A model generated the notes under the pieces. That model ran no database searches, was not told the DNA's origin, and saw only the letters and a program-made list of their open reading frames with translations. Position numbers and translations under genes: made by a program. 64,000 nt of DNA from Thermomonas sp. HDW16 (GTDB taxonomy: Bacteria; Pseudomonadota; Gammaproteobacteria; Xanthomonadales; Xanthomonadaceae), in contig NZ_CP049872.1 in the NCBI RefSeq assembly GCF_011302915.1, positions 1,612,001 through 1,676,000 of the forward strand. The letters are read 5' to 3'. Shown one piece after another: positions 32,887 to 42,526 of this stretch. Position 1 is the stretch's first letter. Every line of letters begins with the position of its first letter.

Positions 32887-34008
32887 TCAGCAGTGCGCGT
32901 TTGTCGAGCGCGGGGAGGGCGCGCGCATGCCCATCCGCGGGGCGAGGGTGATGCGTGCATGCCCGCTGCGATCCATCGCCTGCGCGAAGACAACATAGGC
33001 TTCATCGCGATCCGGTTGCACGATCACGTCGAAGGTTTCCGCTGGCGCGATGCGGAATTCATCCACTTCGACTGGCTGGATGTTCTGCCCGTCGGCAGCG
33101 ACCACGGTGAGTTTCAAGCCGGGGATGCGCACATCGAAGAAGGTCATCGCCGCGCCGTTGACGAAGCGCAGACGGATGCGTTCGCCCGGTGCGAACAGGC
33201 CGGTCCAGTCGTCATCGGCGCGGCGGCCATTGGCTAGGTAGGTGTACGTGTTGCCGTTGACGTCGGCCAGATCGGTCGGGCTCATCCGCATCGCGCCCCA
33301 GGAATTGCGGTCGGCGAGTGCCGCGTAGAATCCTTGTGCGCGTGCGTCGCGGAGGAAATCGCCAACAGTGCGTTTGTAGAGGTTGTCGTAATCGCTGCGT
33401 TTCTTCAGCCGCGCAAACAGGCGATGCGGATCCATGTCGGTCCAGTCGGACAGCATCACCACATAGTCGCGGTCGTAGGCGAACGGTTCGGGTTCGATCG
33501 GATCGATGATCAACGCGCCGTACACGCCAGCCTGTTCCTGCAGGCTGGAATGGCTGTGGTACCAGTAGGTGCCGCTTTGGTGCACGCGGAAACGGTAGAG
33601 ATAGTCGCCGCCGGGATCGATGCCGTGGAAGCTAAGGCCTGGCACGCCATCCATGTTGGCCGGCAACAGGATGCCGTGCCAGTGGATGGCACTCACTTCC
33701 GGCAAGGTGTTGCGCACACGCAGTGTCACCATGTCGCCTTCGCGCCAGCGCAGGATCGGGCCGGGCAGGGAACCGTTGACGGTGACCGCCTGTGCATCAC
33801 GTCCCGTGATGTTGACCGGCGTGCGGCCGATGCTGAGGTCGAATGCGTTGCCGGCAATCACACCGGTTTGTCTTGGTGCTTCCAATGCCCAAACCGGTTC
33901 GCGCCACAGGCCAAGACTCGCCGTCGCACCGCCCAGTGCCATGCTACGCAACAGCTGGCGCCGCGAGGTAACAAGACCGGGTTGCTTGTCGGGCGTTACC
34001 TTGTTCAT
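32887..34008 (-). CDS. copA: CopA multicopper oxidase, N-terminal fragment (split by frameshift)
   Basis: CopA oxidises and binds periplasmic copper. The fragment has a twin-arginine signal (SRRQLLRSMALGGATAS) and two cupredoxin domains with the trinuclear copper ligands HWHG (109-112) and HSH (151-153). After GMRAP it runs into 10 unrelated residues and a stop. Adding one base in the GCGCCCTCCCC run restores the family sequence and joins the downstream fragment. It begins on an ATGA overlap with the merR stop. Without the C-terminal ligands the product should be inactive, unless the shift is a sequencing error. Confidence 0.85.
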   Translation of the reverse strand: MNKVTPDKQPGLVTSRRQLLRSMALGGATASLGLWREPVWALEAPRQTGVIAGNAFDLSIGRTPVNITGRDAQAVTVNGSLPGPILRWREGDMVTLRVRNTLPEVSAIHWHGILLPANMDGVPGLSFHGIDPGGDYLYRFRVHQSGTYWYHSHSSLQEQAGVYGALIIDPIEPEPFAYDRDYVVMLSDWTDMDPHRLFARLKKRSDYDNLYKRTVGDFLRDARAQGFYAALADRNSWGAMRMSPTDLADVNGNTYTYLANGRRADDDWTGLFAPGERIRLRFVNGAAMTFFDVRIPGLKLTVVAADGQNIQPVEVDEFRIAPAETFDVIVQPDRDEAYVVFAQAMDRSGHARITLAPRMGMRAPSPRSTNAHC

Positions 34009-34409
34009 GGTTTCAATTCGACGCCAAGCAAGCTTTCGATGATCGGGCAGTTGTCCAGTGATCCATGGCCCGAGCAGTGGCTGACCAGGTTCGCCAACGT
34101 TGCGCGCATCGCCTCTAGGTTGCGCATCTTGTGTTCGATGTCCGCCAATCGGTGCTGCGCCAGTGCACGTACTTCCGCGCGATCCGCGTCTTCGCTCGCG
34201 CTGAGTCGCAGCAGATCCTGGATCTCCTGCAAGCTGAAACCGAGATCCTTTGCCCGACGGATGAAACGCAGCCGCGAGATGTCCTGCTCGCCGTATTGCC
34301 TGTAGCCCGATGCACGCCGCTGCGGGGGTGGCAGCAGGCCCTGGCGCTCGTAGTAGCGCACGGTATCGATGGCGACCCCGGTGTGCTGGGCGAGTTGTCC
34401 GATTTGCAT
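34005..34409 (-). CDS. MerR-family metal-responsive regulator of the cop operon
   Basis: The 134-residue protein has the MerR winged helix (IGQLAQHTGVAIDTVRYYERQGLL), a long dimerisation helix and a C-terminal metal loop with two cysteines (CSGHGSLDNC) followed by PIIESL. The third cysteine used by Hg/Zn sensors at the base of the dimer helix is absent, as in monovalent Cu(I) sensors, though that alone does not settle the metal. It is the first gene of merR-copA-copB. I start at 34409 because the ten residues upstream are not conserved. A dyad and -35 lie upstream. Confidence 0.88.
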   Translation of the reverse strand: MQIGQLAQHTGVAIDTVRYYERQGLLPPPQRRASGYRQYGEQDISRLRFIRRAKDLGFSLQEIQDLLRLSASEDADRAEVRALAQHRLADIEHKMRNLEAMRATLANLVSHCSGHGSLDNCPIIESLLGVELKP

Positions 34410-34440
34410 GGAGGGAGTCTCGGGAAGTCGGTTCGGCAAG

Positions 34441-34470
34441 TCTGGAGTCTCGAGTCTAGTCCAGAGTCAA
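34441..34470 (-). promoter_or_regulatory. MerR-type promoter/operator for merR-copA-copB
   Basis: Reading the minus strand, TTGACT (34470-34465) is a good -35. It is followed by a dyad with arms TCTGGA/TCCAGA (34441-34465) and, at a 20-bp spacing, a weak -10 CAGACT (34444-34439). A long spacer with a dyad inside it is the hallmark of MerR-controlled promoters. Confidence 0.6.
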
Positions 34471-34575
34471 GTGTTTCAGTTCAGCCGTTTCCGAGAGCCG
34501 AAGGCGGCGTTTCCCGACAGAACTCGCTCGTAATCCGGCAGATAGTTGGCCCGGAGTATTCACATTGGAGCGGCG

Positions 34576-34971
34576 ATGCGATTCCTGGTCTTGCTGATTT
34601 GCCTATTCCCTGGACTGGCGAATTCCGGAAGCTTGTACCGTTGTGTAAGTCATAGCGGCCATGTCAGCTACCAGTCTGCCAGCTGCCCGATGGGCCAACG
34701 GACGGATCGCACCATCGATTTCATGCCAGAGCCTGATTCGACCGCGCCCAAGCCGTTTTCTGCTGGCGAACGGTCGTCAAAGAACTCTCGGGATTCGCGC
34801 AACATCCATTCACGCCAAAGCTACGGCAGGATCAACAAACCGAAGCAGAGTCCATGCGCACGCGCCAAAACCAAGCGAGAACAGCAATTGCAACGACTCG
34901 GTTTCAAACGCACCTTCGATGACCTGAGCAGGAACGACGCGGTAGTGCGGGCGGTGTGCAATGGCTACTGA
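34576..34971 (+). CDS. Small secreted DUF4124-like protein
   Basis: The 131-residue protein has a signal peptide (MRFLVLLICLFPGLANSG). It then has the DUF4124-like start LYRCVSHSGHVSYQSASCP, followed by a basic low-complexity region and a conserved-looking C-terminus (KREQQLQRLGFKRTFDDLSRND). Function is unknown. A TTGGAGCG ribosome binding site precedes the ATG. It diverges from the copper operon and converges with the next membrane-protein gene. Confidence 0.65.
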   Translation: MRFLVLLICLFPGLANSGSLYRCVSHSGHVSYQSASCPMGQRTDRTIDFMPEPDSTAPKPFSAGERSSKNSRDSRNIHSRQSYGRINKPKQSPCARAKTKREQQLQRLGFKRTFDDLSRNDAVVRAVCNGY

Positions 34972-34998
34972 GACAGTGCCTGCACGTTCTATTATTTA

Positions 34999-35014
34999 CA
35001 TAATATACATTATG
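34999..35014. repeat. AT-rich palindrome
   Basis: CATAAT-ATAC-ATTATG has perfect 6-bp arms and sits in an AT-rich pocket (about 34985-35035) unlike the surrounding GC-rich DNA. It lies just after the DUF4124-like gene. It could be a remnant of transferred DNA or a protein-binding site. Confidence 0.4.
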
Positions 35015-35046
35015 CGAAATTAAGGATTAACCAGTCTGGCCCGAGT

Positions 35047-35085
35047 ATCCGACATCCGGGCGGCTCTCCCACCCGGATGTCGGAT
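35047..35085. terminator. 14-bp inverted repeat, probable bidirectional terminator
   Basis: ATCCGACATCCGGG and CCCGGATGTCGGAT are perfect arms around an 11-bp loop, placed between convergent genes ending at 34971 and 35098. There is no T run, so it could also be a REP-type element. Confidence 0.55.
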
Positions 35086-35097
35086 CAATCCGCTGAC

Positions 35098-35667
35098 TCA
35101 GCGACGCTCCCCGCGTCCCAGCCACCACGCCATCGCGCTACCGCTGAGCAGCCAGCCGATGACCTGTTCCAGCAAGTTGCCGATGGTGAAGTCCATTGGG
35201 AACTGATACCAGTTCCAGTACGGCACGCTGATCGCGAGCCAGGCGAACAGACCGAGCGTGCCGGCGATCAGCACGCGCTTGCCGAAACCGAATGCGCCCA
35301 GCGCGAGTACCCAGGCAGCGATGATCGCGGCCAGCGTGTCCGAGCCGAACTGCTTGATGAGCGCCGGGGTCATGGATTCATTCACCGGATTGCCGCCGGG
35401 CTGGTAGATGACGAAGGCGTACGGCTGGCCTTTCGCGGATTCGGCGAAGGCTTTCATCTTGGCTTCGTCCTGCCAGTCCTCCTTGGGCGGACTGGGGTAC
35501 ATGTACACGCCGGCACCTTGCGTGGTCGGTCCAAGCGCGGCGATCGCACTGGCCTGTTCGGCCGGTACGTTCATGCCCATCTCGCCGATCGGCAACATCA
35601 TGTGCGAGACCGCGCCCCACATGAACATCACCAGCCCTCCGATGATGCCTGCTATCAGGATTCGCAT
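35098..35667 (-). CDS. Unknown four-span membrane protein
   Basis: The 189-residue protein has an N-terminal span with a methionine/histidine cluster (FMWGAVSHMMLPIGEMGM). A soluble loop of about 80 residues (with YMYPSPPKEDW and PYAFVIYQPGG) and three more spans follow, and it ends in GRGERR. The start at 35667 has a GGGGGAGGG ribosome binding site 8 bases upstream; an ATG two codons earlier is too close to it. I do not recognise the family. It lies downstream of crcB on the same strand. Confidence 0.6.
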   Translation of the reverse strand: MRILIAGIIGGLVMFMWGAVSHMMLPIGEMGMNVPAEQASAIAALGPTTQGAGVYMYPSPPKEDWQDEAKMKAFAESAKGQPYAFVIYQPGGNPVNESMTPALIKQFGSDTLAAIIAAWVLALGAFGFGKRVLIAGTLGLFAWLAISVPYWNWYQFPMDFTIGNLLEQVIGWLLSGSAMAWWLGRGERR

Positions 35668-35745
35668 CGTCATTCCCTCCCCCTGCGGCCGGATTGCCGC
35701 TGGCGGAGCATGCGCTCGTGTCGGGCGGCTTGCCAACGGGGTGGA

Positions 35746-36144
35746 TCAGTACGCCGGTCGCAGCATCGCCGCGAGTTTCGCGCCGGCCCAGACCAGCACG
35801 ACGCCGCCGGCCAGGGTACCGCCGAGGTAACCCAGCAGCAGCTCGCTGCGTTGCGAGCGTGCCATCAGCAGGCATTCCAGCATCAGCGCCGAATACGTGG
35901 TCAGCGCGCCGAGCACGCCGACGATGAGGAAGGCGCGCCAGTACAGCGCATGCGGGCCGCGGCCTTCCAGCCAGATGGCGAGGAAGCCGACCGCGAACGA
36001 ACCAATCAGGTTGGCCGCCAGCGTGCCGTACGGGATGCCTTCGCCGAACCGACGCAGCAGTGCGCCGCCCAGCCAGAAACGCCCGGCTGCGCCGAGTGCT
36101 CCGCCCAGCATCACCAACACCAATTGTTGCCACCACAGGTTCAT
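35746..36144 (-). CDS. crcB: Fluoride ion channel CrcB (Fluc)
   Basis: Fluc channels export fluoride as dual-topology dimers in the inner membrane. The 132-residue protein has four membrane spans and the family motifs GGALGAAGRFWLG, GTLAANLIGSFAVGFL and the GVLGALTTYS segment (the TTYS phenylalanine-box neighbourhood). It starts on an ATGA overlap with rarA, so it is translated from the rarA transcript. No fluoride riboswitch can lie upstream because that DNA is coding. Confidence 0.93.
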   Translation of the reverse strand: MNLWWQQLVLVMLGGALGAAGRFWLGGALLRRFGEGIPYGTLAANLIGSFAVGFLAIWLEGRGPHALYWRAFLIVGVLGALTTYSALMLECLLMARSQRSELLLGYLGGTLAGGVVLVWAGAKLAAMLRPAY

Positions 36145-37502
36145 GCCCCGCCCCTGCCCTTGCGCGCCTGTTCGCGCGCCGCGCGCAAGGCATCGAGCTT
36201 TTCCTTGAGTTTCAGTTCCATTCCGCGCGGCACCGGTTCGTAATACACGCGCTCGCCCATCGCGTCCGGGAAGCCGGTCTGATCCAGCGCGATGCCGCCG
36301 TCGGCATCGTGGTCGTATTGGTACTCCTTGCCGTACCCGAGCGACTTCATCAATTTCGTCGGCGCGTTGCGGATGTGCAGCGGCACGTCCTGCGTGCCAT
36401 GGGCATCGACATCGGCGCGCGCCATGTTGTAGGCCCGATAGGCGGCGTTGGATTTCGCAGTGCTGGCGAGGTAGATGGTGAGTTGTGCGAGCGCGAGTTC
36501 GCCTTCGGGCGAGCCCAGGCGGTCGTATGCATTCCACGCCTCGATCGCCATCTGCAGCGCGCGCGGATCGGCCAGGCCGATGTCTTCCACCGCCATCCGG
36601 GTCAGGCGGCGTGCCAGGTGGGCAGGATCAGCGCCGCCATCCAGCATTCGCGCCAGCCAATACAGCGCGGCATCCGGGTTGGAGCTGCGCACGCATTTGT
36701 GCAGGGCGCTGATCTGGTCGTAGAACTGGTCGCCGCCCTTGTCGAAGCGACGGGTGCGATCGGCCAGCACCTGGTGCAGGGTGGCCTCGCTGATCTCGCC
36801 GCCTTCGCCTTCCGCGATGTCTGCGGCGATTTCAAGCAAGGTCAGCCCACGGCGCACATCGCCGTCAGCGGCGCCGGCGATTTCGCGCAAGGCGTCGTCG
36901 GACACCGTCAAGCTGCGTGCGCCAAGCCCGCGTTCGCCGTCGTCCAATGCATGCCGCAGCGCGATCATGATGTCATCGGCGGAAACTGCTTCCAGCACGT
37001 GCACGCGGCAACGCGACAGCAATGCGGAATTCAATTCGAACGAGGGGTTCTCGGTGGTGGCACCCACGAAAATGATCGTGCCGCGTTCGATGTGCGGCAG
37101 GAAAGCATCCTGCTGCGCCTTGTTGAAGCGATGCACCTCATCGACGAACAGCACGGTGCGCCGGCCCGCTTCGAAACGCGCCTGCGCCTCGGCCAACACT
37201 TCGCGCACCTGCGGCAGGCCGGACAGCACGGCCGAAATGGCCACGAATTCGGCATCGGCATAGCGCGCCAGCAACAACGCCAGGGTGGTCTTGCCGCAAC
37301 CGGGCGGCCCCCACAGGATCATCGAATGGACATGCCCGCCTTCCACCGCGCGCCGCAGCGCGGACCTCGGAGCCAGCAGCCGGCGTTGCCCGACCATGTC
37401 CTCCAGCGTGCGCGGACGCATGCGCTCGGCGAGCGGACGCATCCCTTCGTTGGCAACGCTCAGGAGATACTGGGTTCGCTTGTTTTTAGTCGATGCCGGC
37501 AC
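36141..37502 (-). CDS. rarA: Replication-associated recombination protein RarA (MgsA)
   Basis: RarA is a clamp-loader-like AAA+ ATPase that acts at stalled replication forks. The 453-residue protein has Walker A GPPGCGKT (65-72), Walker B VLFVDEVHRF and sensor-1 ATTENPSFE, followed by the C-terminal tetramerisation region (HKCVRSSNPDAALYWLARML). The likely start is a GTG at 37502, which gives an N-terminus close to E. coli RarA; an ATG at 37442 would cut it very short. It overlaps crcB by 4 bp. Confidence 0.93.
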   Translation of the reverse strand: MPASTKNKRTQYLLSVANEGMRPLAERMRPRTLEDMVGQRRLLAPRSALRRAVEGGHVHSMILWGPPGCGKTTLALLLARYADAEFVAISAVLSGLPQVREVLAEAQARFEAGRRTVLFVDEVHRFNKAQQDAFLPHIERGTIIFVGATTENPSFELNSALLSRCRVHVLEAVSADDIMIALRHALDDGERGLGARSLTVSDDALREIAGAADGDVRRGLTLLEIAADIAEGEGGEISEATLHQVLADRTRRFDKGGDQFYDQISALHKCVRSSNPDAALYWLARMLDGGADPAHLARRLTRMAVEDIGLADPRALQMAIEAWNAYDRLGSPEGELALAQLTIYLASTAKSNAAYRAYNMARADVDAHGTQDVPLHIRNAPTKLMKSLGYGKEYQYDHDADGGIALDQTGFPDAMGERVYYEPVPRGMELKLKEKLDALRAAREQARKGRGGA

Positions 37503-37533
37503 CTGGACATTCTAGCCCGCGTGCCCATGCGGC

Positions 37534-38205
37534 TCAGCCTTCGATTAGGGCGTACTGCGGATCCAGCCAGCGTTTGCTTTCGCGGTCGTACAGCGCCTGC
37601 AGGGTCACAGCCACCCGTTCCTCGCCATCGAAGCGGGCCACGCCATCGCCCTGCACCACTAGCCGCACGCCGTCGTCGCCGACCACGCGCGCGTCGGCCA
37701 GCGAGAAATCGACCTGGTTGGAGGCGTACTCCTCGCCCAATGCGCGATTCATCTGCGCCTGCAAGCCACGCAGCGGCAGGTTGTCCGCCGATTGCGTCGA
37801 TACCTGCGTCGCGCCCAGCACGATGCTCGGGTTGAGCACGGTTTGCTCGGTGGTGTCGTACAGCGCCTCGAAGCGGATTGGCAACCAGGCCTCGTCCTTG
37901 CCCAGGCGAAGGTTGGCTTCGCCATTCAACGCGATGTCGCGCAGGCTCACCCGTTCGCTGCGCATGTCGCCCAACCGGAGTTGCACGTCGTAGCCATCGA
38001 AGCGGGATTGCAATGCACCGATCAGCGCCGCGGCAGTGGCCGCATCGATGGCCTGCTGCGCGCGCGCGTCCTCGCTCAAGCCGGCGTTGCCGGCGACCGT
38101 TGCGACACCCTTGCCTTCCACCAGTAACGGCTTGTCGCTGGTATGGCCGGCAGTGGCGCCCATGGCGATGGCGGCGAGCAGCAATGCGATCCCGAGGCGG
38201 TTCAT
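37534..38205 (-). CDS. Exported protein of unknown function
   Basis: The 223-residue protein has a signal peptide (MNRLGIALLLAAIAMGATAG) and a mixed alpha/beta secreted domain rich in Asp, Leu and Ala. I see no enzyme motif, lipobox or membrane span. It lies between lolA and rarA on the same strand with about 100 bp before and 31 bp after. I do not recognise a family. Confidence 0.6.
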   Translation of the reverse strand: MNRLGIALLLAAIAMGATAGHTSDKPLLVEGKGVATVAGNAGLSEDARAQQAIDAATAAALIGALQSRFDGYDVQLRLGDMRSERVSLRDIALNGEANLRLGKDEAWLPIRFEALYDTTEQTVLNPSIVLGATQVSTQSADNLPLRGLQAQMNRALGEEYASNQVDFSLADARVVGDDGVRLVVQGDGVARFDGEERVAVTLQALYDRESKRWLDPQYALIEG

Positions 38206-38305
38206 GGCGTTGATCCCGTTGAGCGTGGGATCACTTTCGCGCCCTGCGCGTGGAGCCTTCGTGAGAGAAAGCGCCGCAGCCTGAATCAACGCGAACCGAT
38301 GCTCC

Positions 38306-38923
38306 TCACCCGCCGATCACATCCACGCCCTTGGCCGGCACGTAGACGAAGGTGCCCTTGGCGAAGCTCGGGTTGCGCTTCCAGCCGCTGAAGGAAATCT
38401 TCGTGCGCTGGCCCAGTGCATCGACGTATTCCATCTGCGAAAGACCTGCCTTGCTGAAGCCGAGTTTGGCGGTCTTGAACGGCGCCTCGGCCTGTTTCGG
38501 GGTCAGCTGCAGCCATTCGATGCCAGCGGTGACGCCCACCTCCTTAACGCTGAAATCCTGATCCAGTTTGGCCGGGTTCAACAGGATCGCCAGCGGACTA
38601 TTGGCTTCTTCCGCGCCCTGCGGACGCTTGCTGGCCTGCTGCAGGTCAGGGTCGTAAACCCATACGTTCTTGCCATCGGCCACGATCAGCTGCGGATACG
38701 GCTTCACGTATTCCCAGCGAAACAGGCGTGGCGCAGACACTGCCACACGGCCGGTCGAACTTTCCTTCTGCTTGCCGCGCGCATCGAACACCTGCTGGGT
38801 GAACTGCCCGTCCAGGCCTTTCAGGTTCTTGGTGAAAGTGTTGAGCTGGTCGCGTGCGCCCGCATTGGTGGCACCGGAGGCCAGCAGCAGTGCGGTGGTC
38901 AGGATGGATGCGGTGAATTTCAT
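38306..38923 (-). CDS. lolA: Outer-membrane lipoprotein carrier LolA
   Basis: LolA ferries lipoproteins across the periplasm from LolCDE to LolB. The 205-residue protein has a signal peptide (MKFTASILTTALLLASGATNA) and the family segments LKGLDGQFTQQV, RPRLFRWEY-like APRLFRWEYVKPYPQ and GKNVWVYDPDLQQ. Length matches E. coli LolA. The start at 38923 is chosen because it opens directly on the signal peptide. It follows ftsK as in E. coli. Confidence 0.93.
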   Translation of the reverse strand: MKFTASILTTALLLASGATNAGARDQLNTFTKNLKGLDGQFTQQVFDARGKQKESSTGRVAVSAPRLFRWEYVKPYPQLIVADGKNVWVYDPDLQQASKRPQGAEEANSPLAILLNPAKLDQDFSVKEVGVTAGIEWLQLTPKQAEAPFKTAKLGFSKAGLSQMEYVDALGQRTKISFSGWKRNPSFAKGTFVYVPAKGVDVIGG

Positions 38924-39010
38924 GGGGCTTCTCCTGCAGCGTTGCGATGCAGTGTGTGCGACGAAAGCTGAATGCGGCTGCACGATGGCCGCGCCTGCCT
39001 GAACAAAAGA

Positions 39011-41389
39011 TCAGGGGCGCGGCGGTGGCGGTGCCAGCACGGTACGGTCGCCGTTGTGTTCTGGCGTGCTGACGATGCCGGCCGCTTCCATCGCCTCGAC
39101 CAGCCGCGCGGCGCGGTTGTAGCCGATCTTCAGCCGGCGCTGCACGCCGGAAATCGAGGCACGGCGGGTTTCGGTGACGATCTGCACGGCCTGGTCGTAC
39201 AGTGGATCGGCTTCCGGATCGTCGCTGGACGTAGCCTCCGGTAGACCGGTCGCGCCGACGCTGCTGCCGTCGTACATCGTCTGCGCTTCTTCCAGGACGC
39301 CTTCGATGTAGTCCGGCCCTCCTCCGCTCTGCTTGAGGTGTTCGACCACGCGATGCACTTCCTCGTCGCTGACGAAGGCGCCGTGCACGCGTTCCGGCAT
39401 TGCGGTGCCTGGCGGCAGGTACAGCATGTCGCCGTGGCCCAGCAGGGTTTCCGCGCCGCTCTGGTCGAGGATGGTGCGGCTGTCGATCTTGCTGCTGACC
39501 TGGAACGCAATGCGGGTCGGAATATTGGCCTTGATCAAGCCGGTGATGACATCGACCGATGGCCGCTGCGTGGCAAGAATCAGGTGGATGCCGGCCGCGC
39601 GCGCCTTCTGCGCCAGGCGCGCGATGAGTTCTTCGACCTTCTTGCCGACGATCATCATCATGTCGGCGAATTCGTCGATGAAGATGACGATGAACGGCAG
39701 CGTTTCCAGCTGGCGCGGCGCTTCGTCCAGTTCCGGGTTCGGCTTGAACAGCGGATCCATCATCGGCTGGCCGGCCTCGATGGCATCACGCACCTTCTTG
39801 TTGAAGCCGGCCAGGTTGCGCACGCCCACCGCGCTCATCAGCTTGTAGCGGCGCTCCATCTCCGCCACGCACCAGCGAAGACCATTCGCGGCTTCCTTCA
39901 TGTCGGTGACGACGGGCGCGAGCAGATGCGGGATGCCCTGGTAGACGGACAGTTCCAGCATCTTCGGATCGATCATCAGCATCCGCAGATCCTTCGCGGA
40001 GGCCTTGTACAGCAGGCTCAACACCATCGCGTTGACCGCAACGGACTTGCCCGAACCGGTGGTACCGGCCACCAGCAAATGCGGCATGCGCGCAAGATCC
40101 GCCACCGTGGGCCGGCCGGCGATGTCCTTGCCCAGCGCCAGGGTCAGGTGGCTGGCGGACTTGTCGTATTCCTTGGAGCGCAGCAGTTCGCTGAGATAGA
40201 TCATCTCGCGATGGGTGTTCGGCGTTTCCAGGCCGATCACCGACTTGCCGGGGATGACGTCGACCACGCGCACCGATTTCACGCTCAGGCCGCGCGCGAT
40301 GTCCTTGTCCAGCGAGGAAATCTGGCTGACTTTTACGCCGGGCGCGGGCTGCACCTCGAAGCGGGTGATCACCGGCCCCGGATAGGCGCCGACCACTTCG
40401 GCATCGATGCGGAAATCCTTGAGCTTGAATTCGATCTGCCGCGACAGCGTCTCAAGCGTCTGTTCGTCGTAACCCTTGGGCTGCGGCTTGGGATCGTCGA
40501 GCAACGCCAGTGGCGGGATGCCGGAGCTGTCGCCGCCATGGAACAGCGGGATCTGGGTCTCGCGCTTGGCGCGGTCGCTCTTTTCCACCACCGGCGCGGC
40601 CGGCGGTTCGATCTTGACGGGCGTGCGCTTCGCACGCAGTTCGGTATCGACCTTGCGCGCTTCCACGCGTTCCTCGCGCAGCGCTCGGGTTTCCTGCCAC
40701 TCGGTGGCCTGTTGGCTGCCACGGCGGAACAATTTCATCACCGCGGCAGGCGCGGCGAGCACCCATGCACCGATCCGATCCATGACCGCCAGCCACGACA
40801 ACCCCGTCGCCAGCGTCACCGAAATCAGGAACAGGCTGAGCAGGAACAGGTTGGCGCCGAGTCCGCCAAACAGCATATGCAGCGATTTGCCAACCAATTG
40901 CCCCAGCAGCCCGCCACTACCCGCGGACAGATCGTTGGAACCGGCGACGCGCAGGAACAGCAAGCCGCAGCTGGACACCAGGAAGCCGACGATGCCGACC
41001 AGCCGCAAGGCCGGGCCCAGGTCGGCTTCGCCATCGCCATCGGTATCCATGCCGAACAGCGCGATCCAGGCGATCGCGCCCAGTACCAGCGGCAGCAGGA
41101 AGGCCACGTAGCCGGTCAGCATCAGCAACACGTCAGCGATCCACGCGCCGACGCGGCCACAGGCGTTGTGGATCGGCGCGGTGATGCTGCCGGAATGCGA
41201 GAACCCGGGATCCGCCGGCGAATAGGTCACCAGGCAGGCGAGCAGGAACAGCAGCAGCGGCGCGACCGCGATCAACGCAAGGTCACGCCACAGGCGCTGG
41301 CGGCGCGGGCTCATCGCGGGTTTGCTGGCCGCGTTCTTCGATGTGGCCTTGCGGCCAGCCTTGCCCACTTCAGGAGCCGTACGTGCCAC
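39011..41389 (-). CDS. ftsK: DNA translocase FtsK
   Basis: FtsK pumps chromosomal DNA through the closing septum and activates dif recombination. The 792-residue protein has four N-terminal membrane spans (about residues 30-185) and a linker that is short compared with E. coli. The RecA-like motor has Walker A TTGSGKS (about 443) and Walker [13 protein letters not shown]-terminal winged-helix gamma domain ([28 protein letters not shown]) reads KOPS sites. The start is a GTG at 41389. It diverges from trxB. Confidence 0.96.
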   Translation of the reverse strand: MARTAPEVGKAGRKATSKNAASKPAMSPRRQRLWRDLALIAVAPLLLFLLACLVTYSPADPGFSHSGSITAPIHNACGRVGAWIADVLLMLTGYVAFLLPLVLGAIAWIALFGMDTDGDGEADLGPALRLVGIVGFLVSSCGLLFLRVAGSNDLSAGSGGLLGQLVGKSLHMLFGGLGANLFLLSLFLISVTLATGLSWLAVMDRIGAWVLAAPAAVMKLFRRGSQQATEWQETRALREERVEARKVDTELRAKRTPVKIEPPAAPVVEKSDRAKRETQIPLFHGGDSSGIPPLALLDDPKPQPKGYDEQTLETLSRQIEFKLKDFRIDAEVVGAYPGPVITRFEVQPAPGVKVSQISSLDKDIARGLSVKSVRVVDVIPGKSVIGLETPNTHREMIYLSELLRSKEYDKSASHLTLALGKDIAGRPTVADLARMPHLLVAGTTGSGKSVAVNAMVLSLLYKASAKDLRMLMIDPKMLELSVYQGIPHLLAPVVTDMKEAANGLRWCVAEMERRYKLMSAVGVRNLAGFNKKVRDAIEAGQPMMDPLFKPNPELDEAPRQLETLPFIVIFIDEFADMMMIVGKKVEELIARLAQKARAAGIHLILATQRPSVDVITGLIKANIPTRIAFQVSSKIDSRTILDQSGAETLLGHGDMLYLPPGTAMPERVHGAFVSDEEVHRVVEHLKQSGGGPDYIEGVLEEAQTMYDGSSVGATGLPEATSSDDPEADPLYDQAVQIVTETRRASISGVQRRLKIGYNRAARLVEAMEAAGIVSTPEHNGDRTVLAPPPPRP

Positions 41390-41419
41390 CTGCGATCAGA
41401 CCTCAGGAAATTCCCCTAG

Positions 41420-42525
<1,106 letters not shown>

Positions 42526-42526
<1 letters not shown>

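Noticed and set aside
32240..34008. Two genuinely separate copper proteins instead of one broken copA
   Set aside because: The C-terminal part lacks a signal peptide and the missing junction residues are still encoded one frame over, so a frameshift is the simpler reading.
36145..36300. A fluoride riboswitch upstream of crcB
   Set aside because: crcB overlaps rarA by 4 bp, so the upstream DNA is coding and shows no riboswitch-like leader.
39338..41419. A 693-codon open frame on the plus strand
   Set aside because: Antisense to ftsK, whose motifs are complete on the other strand.
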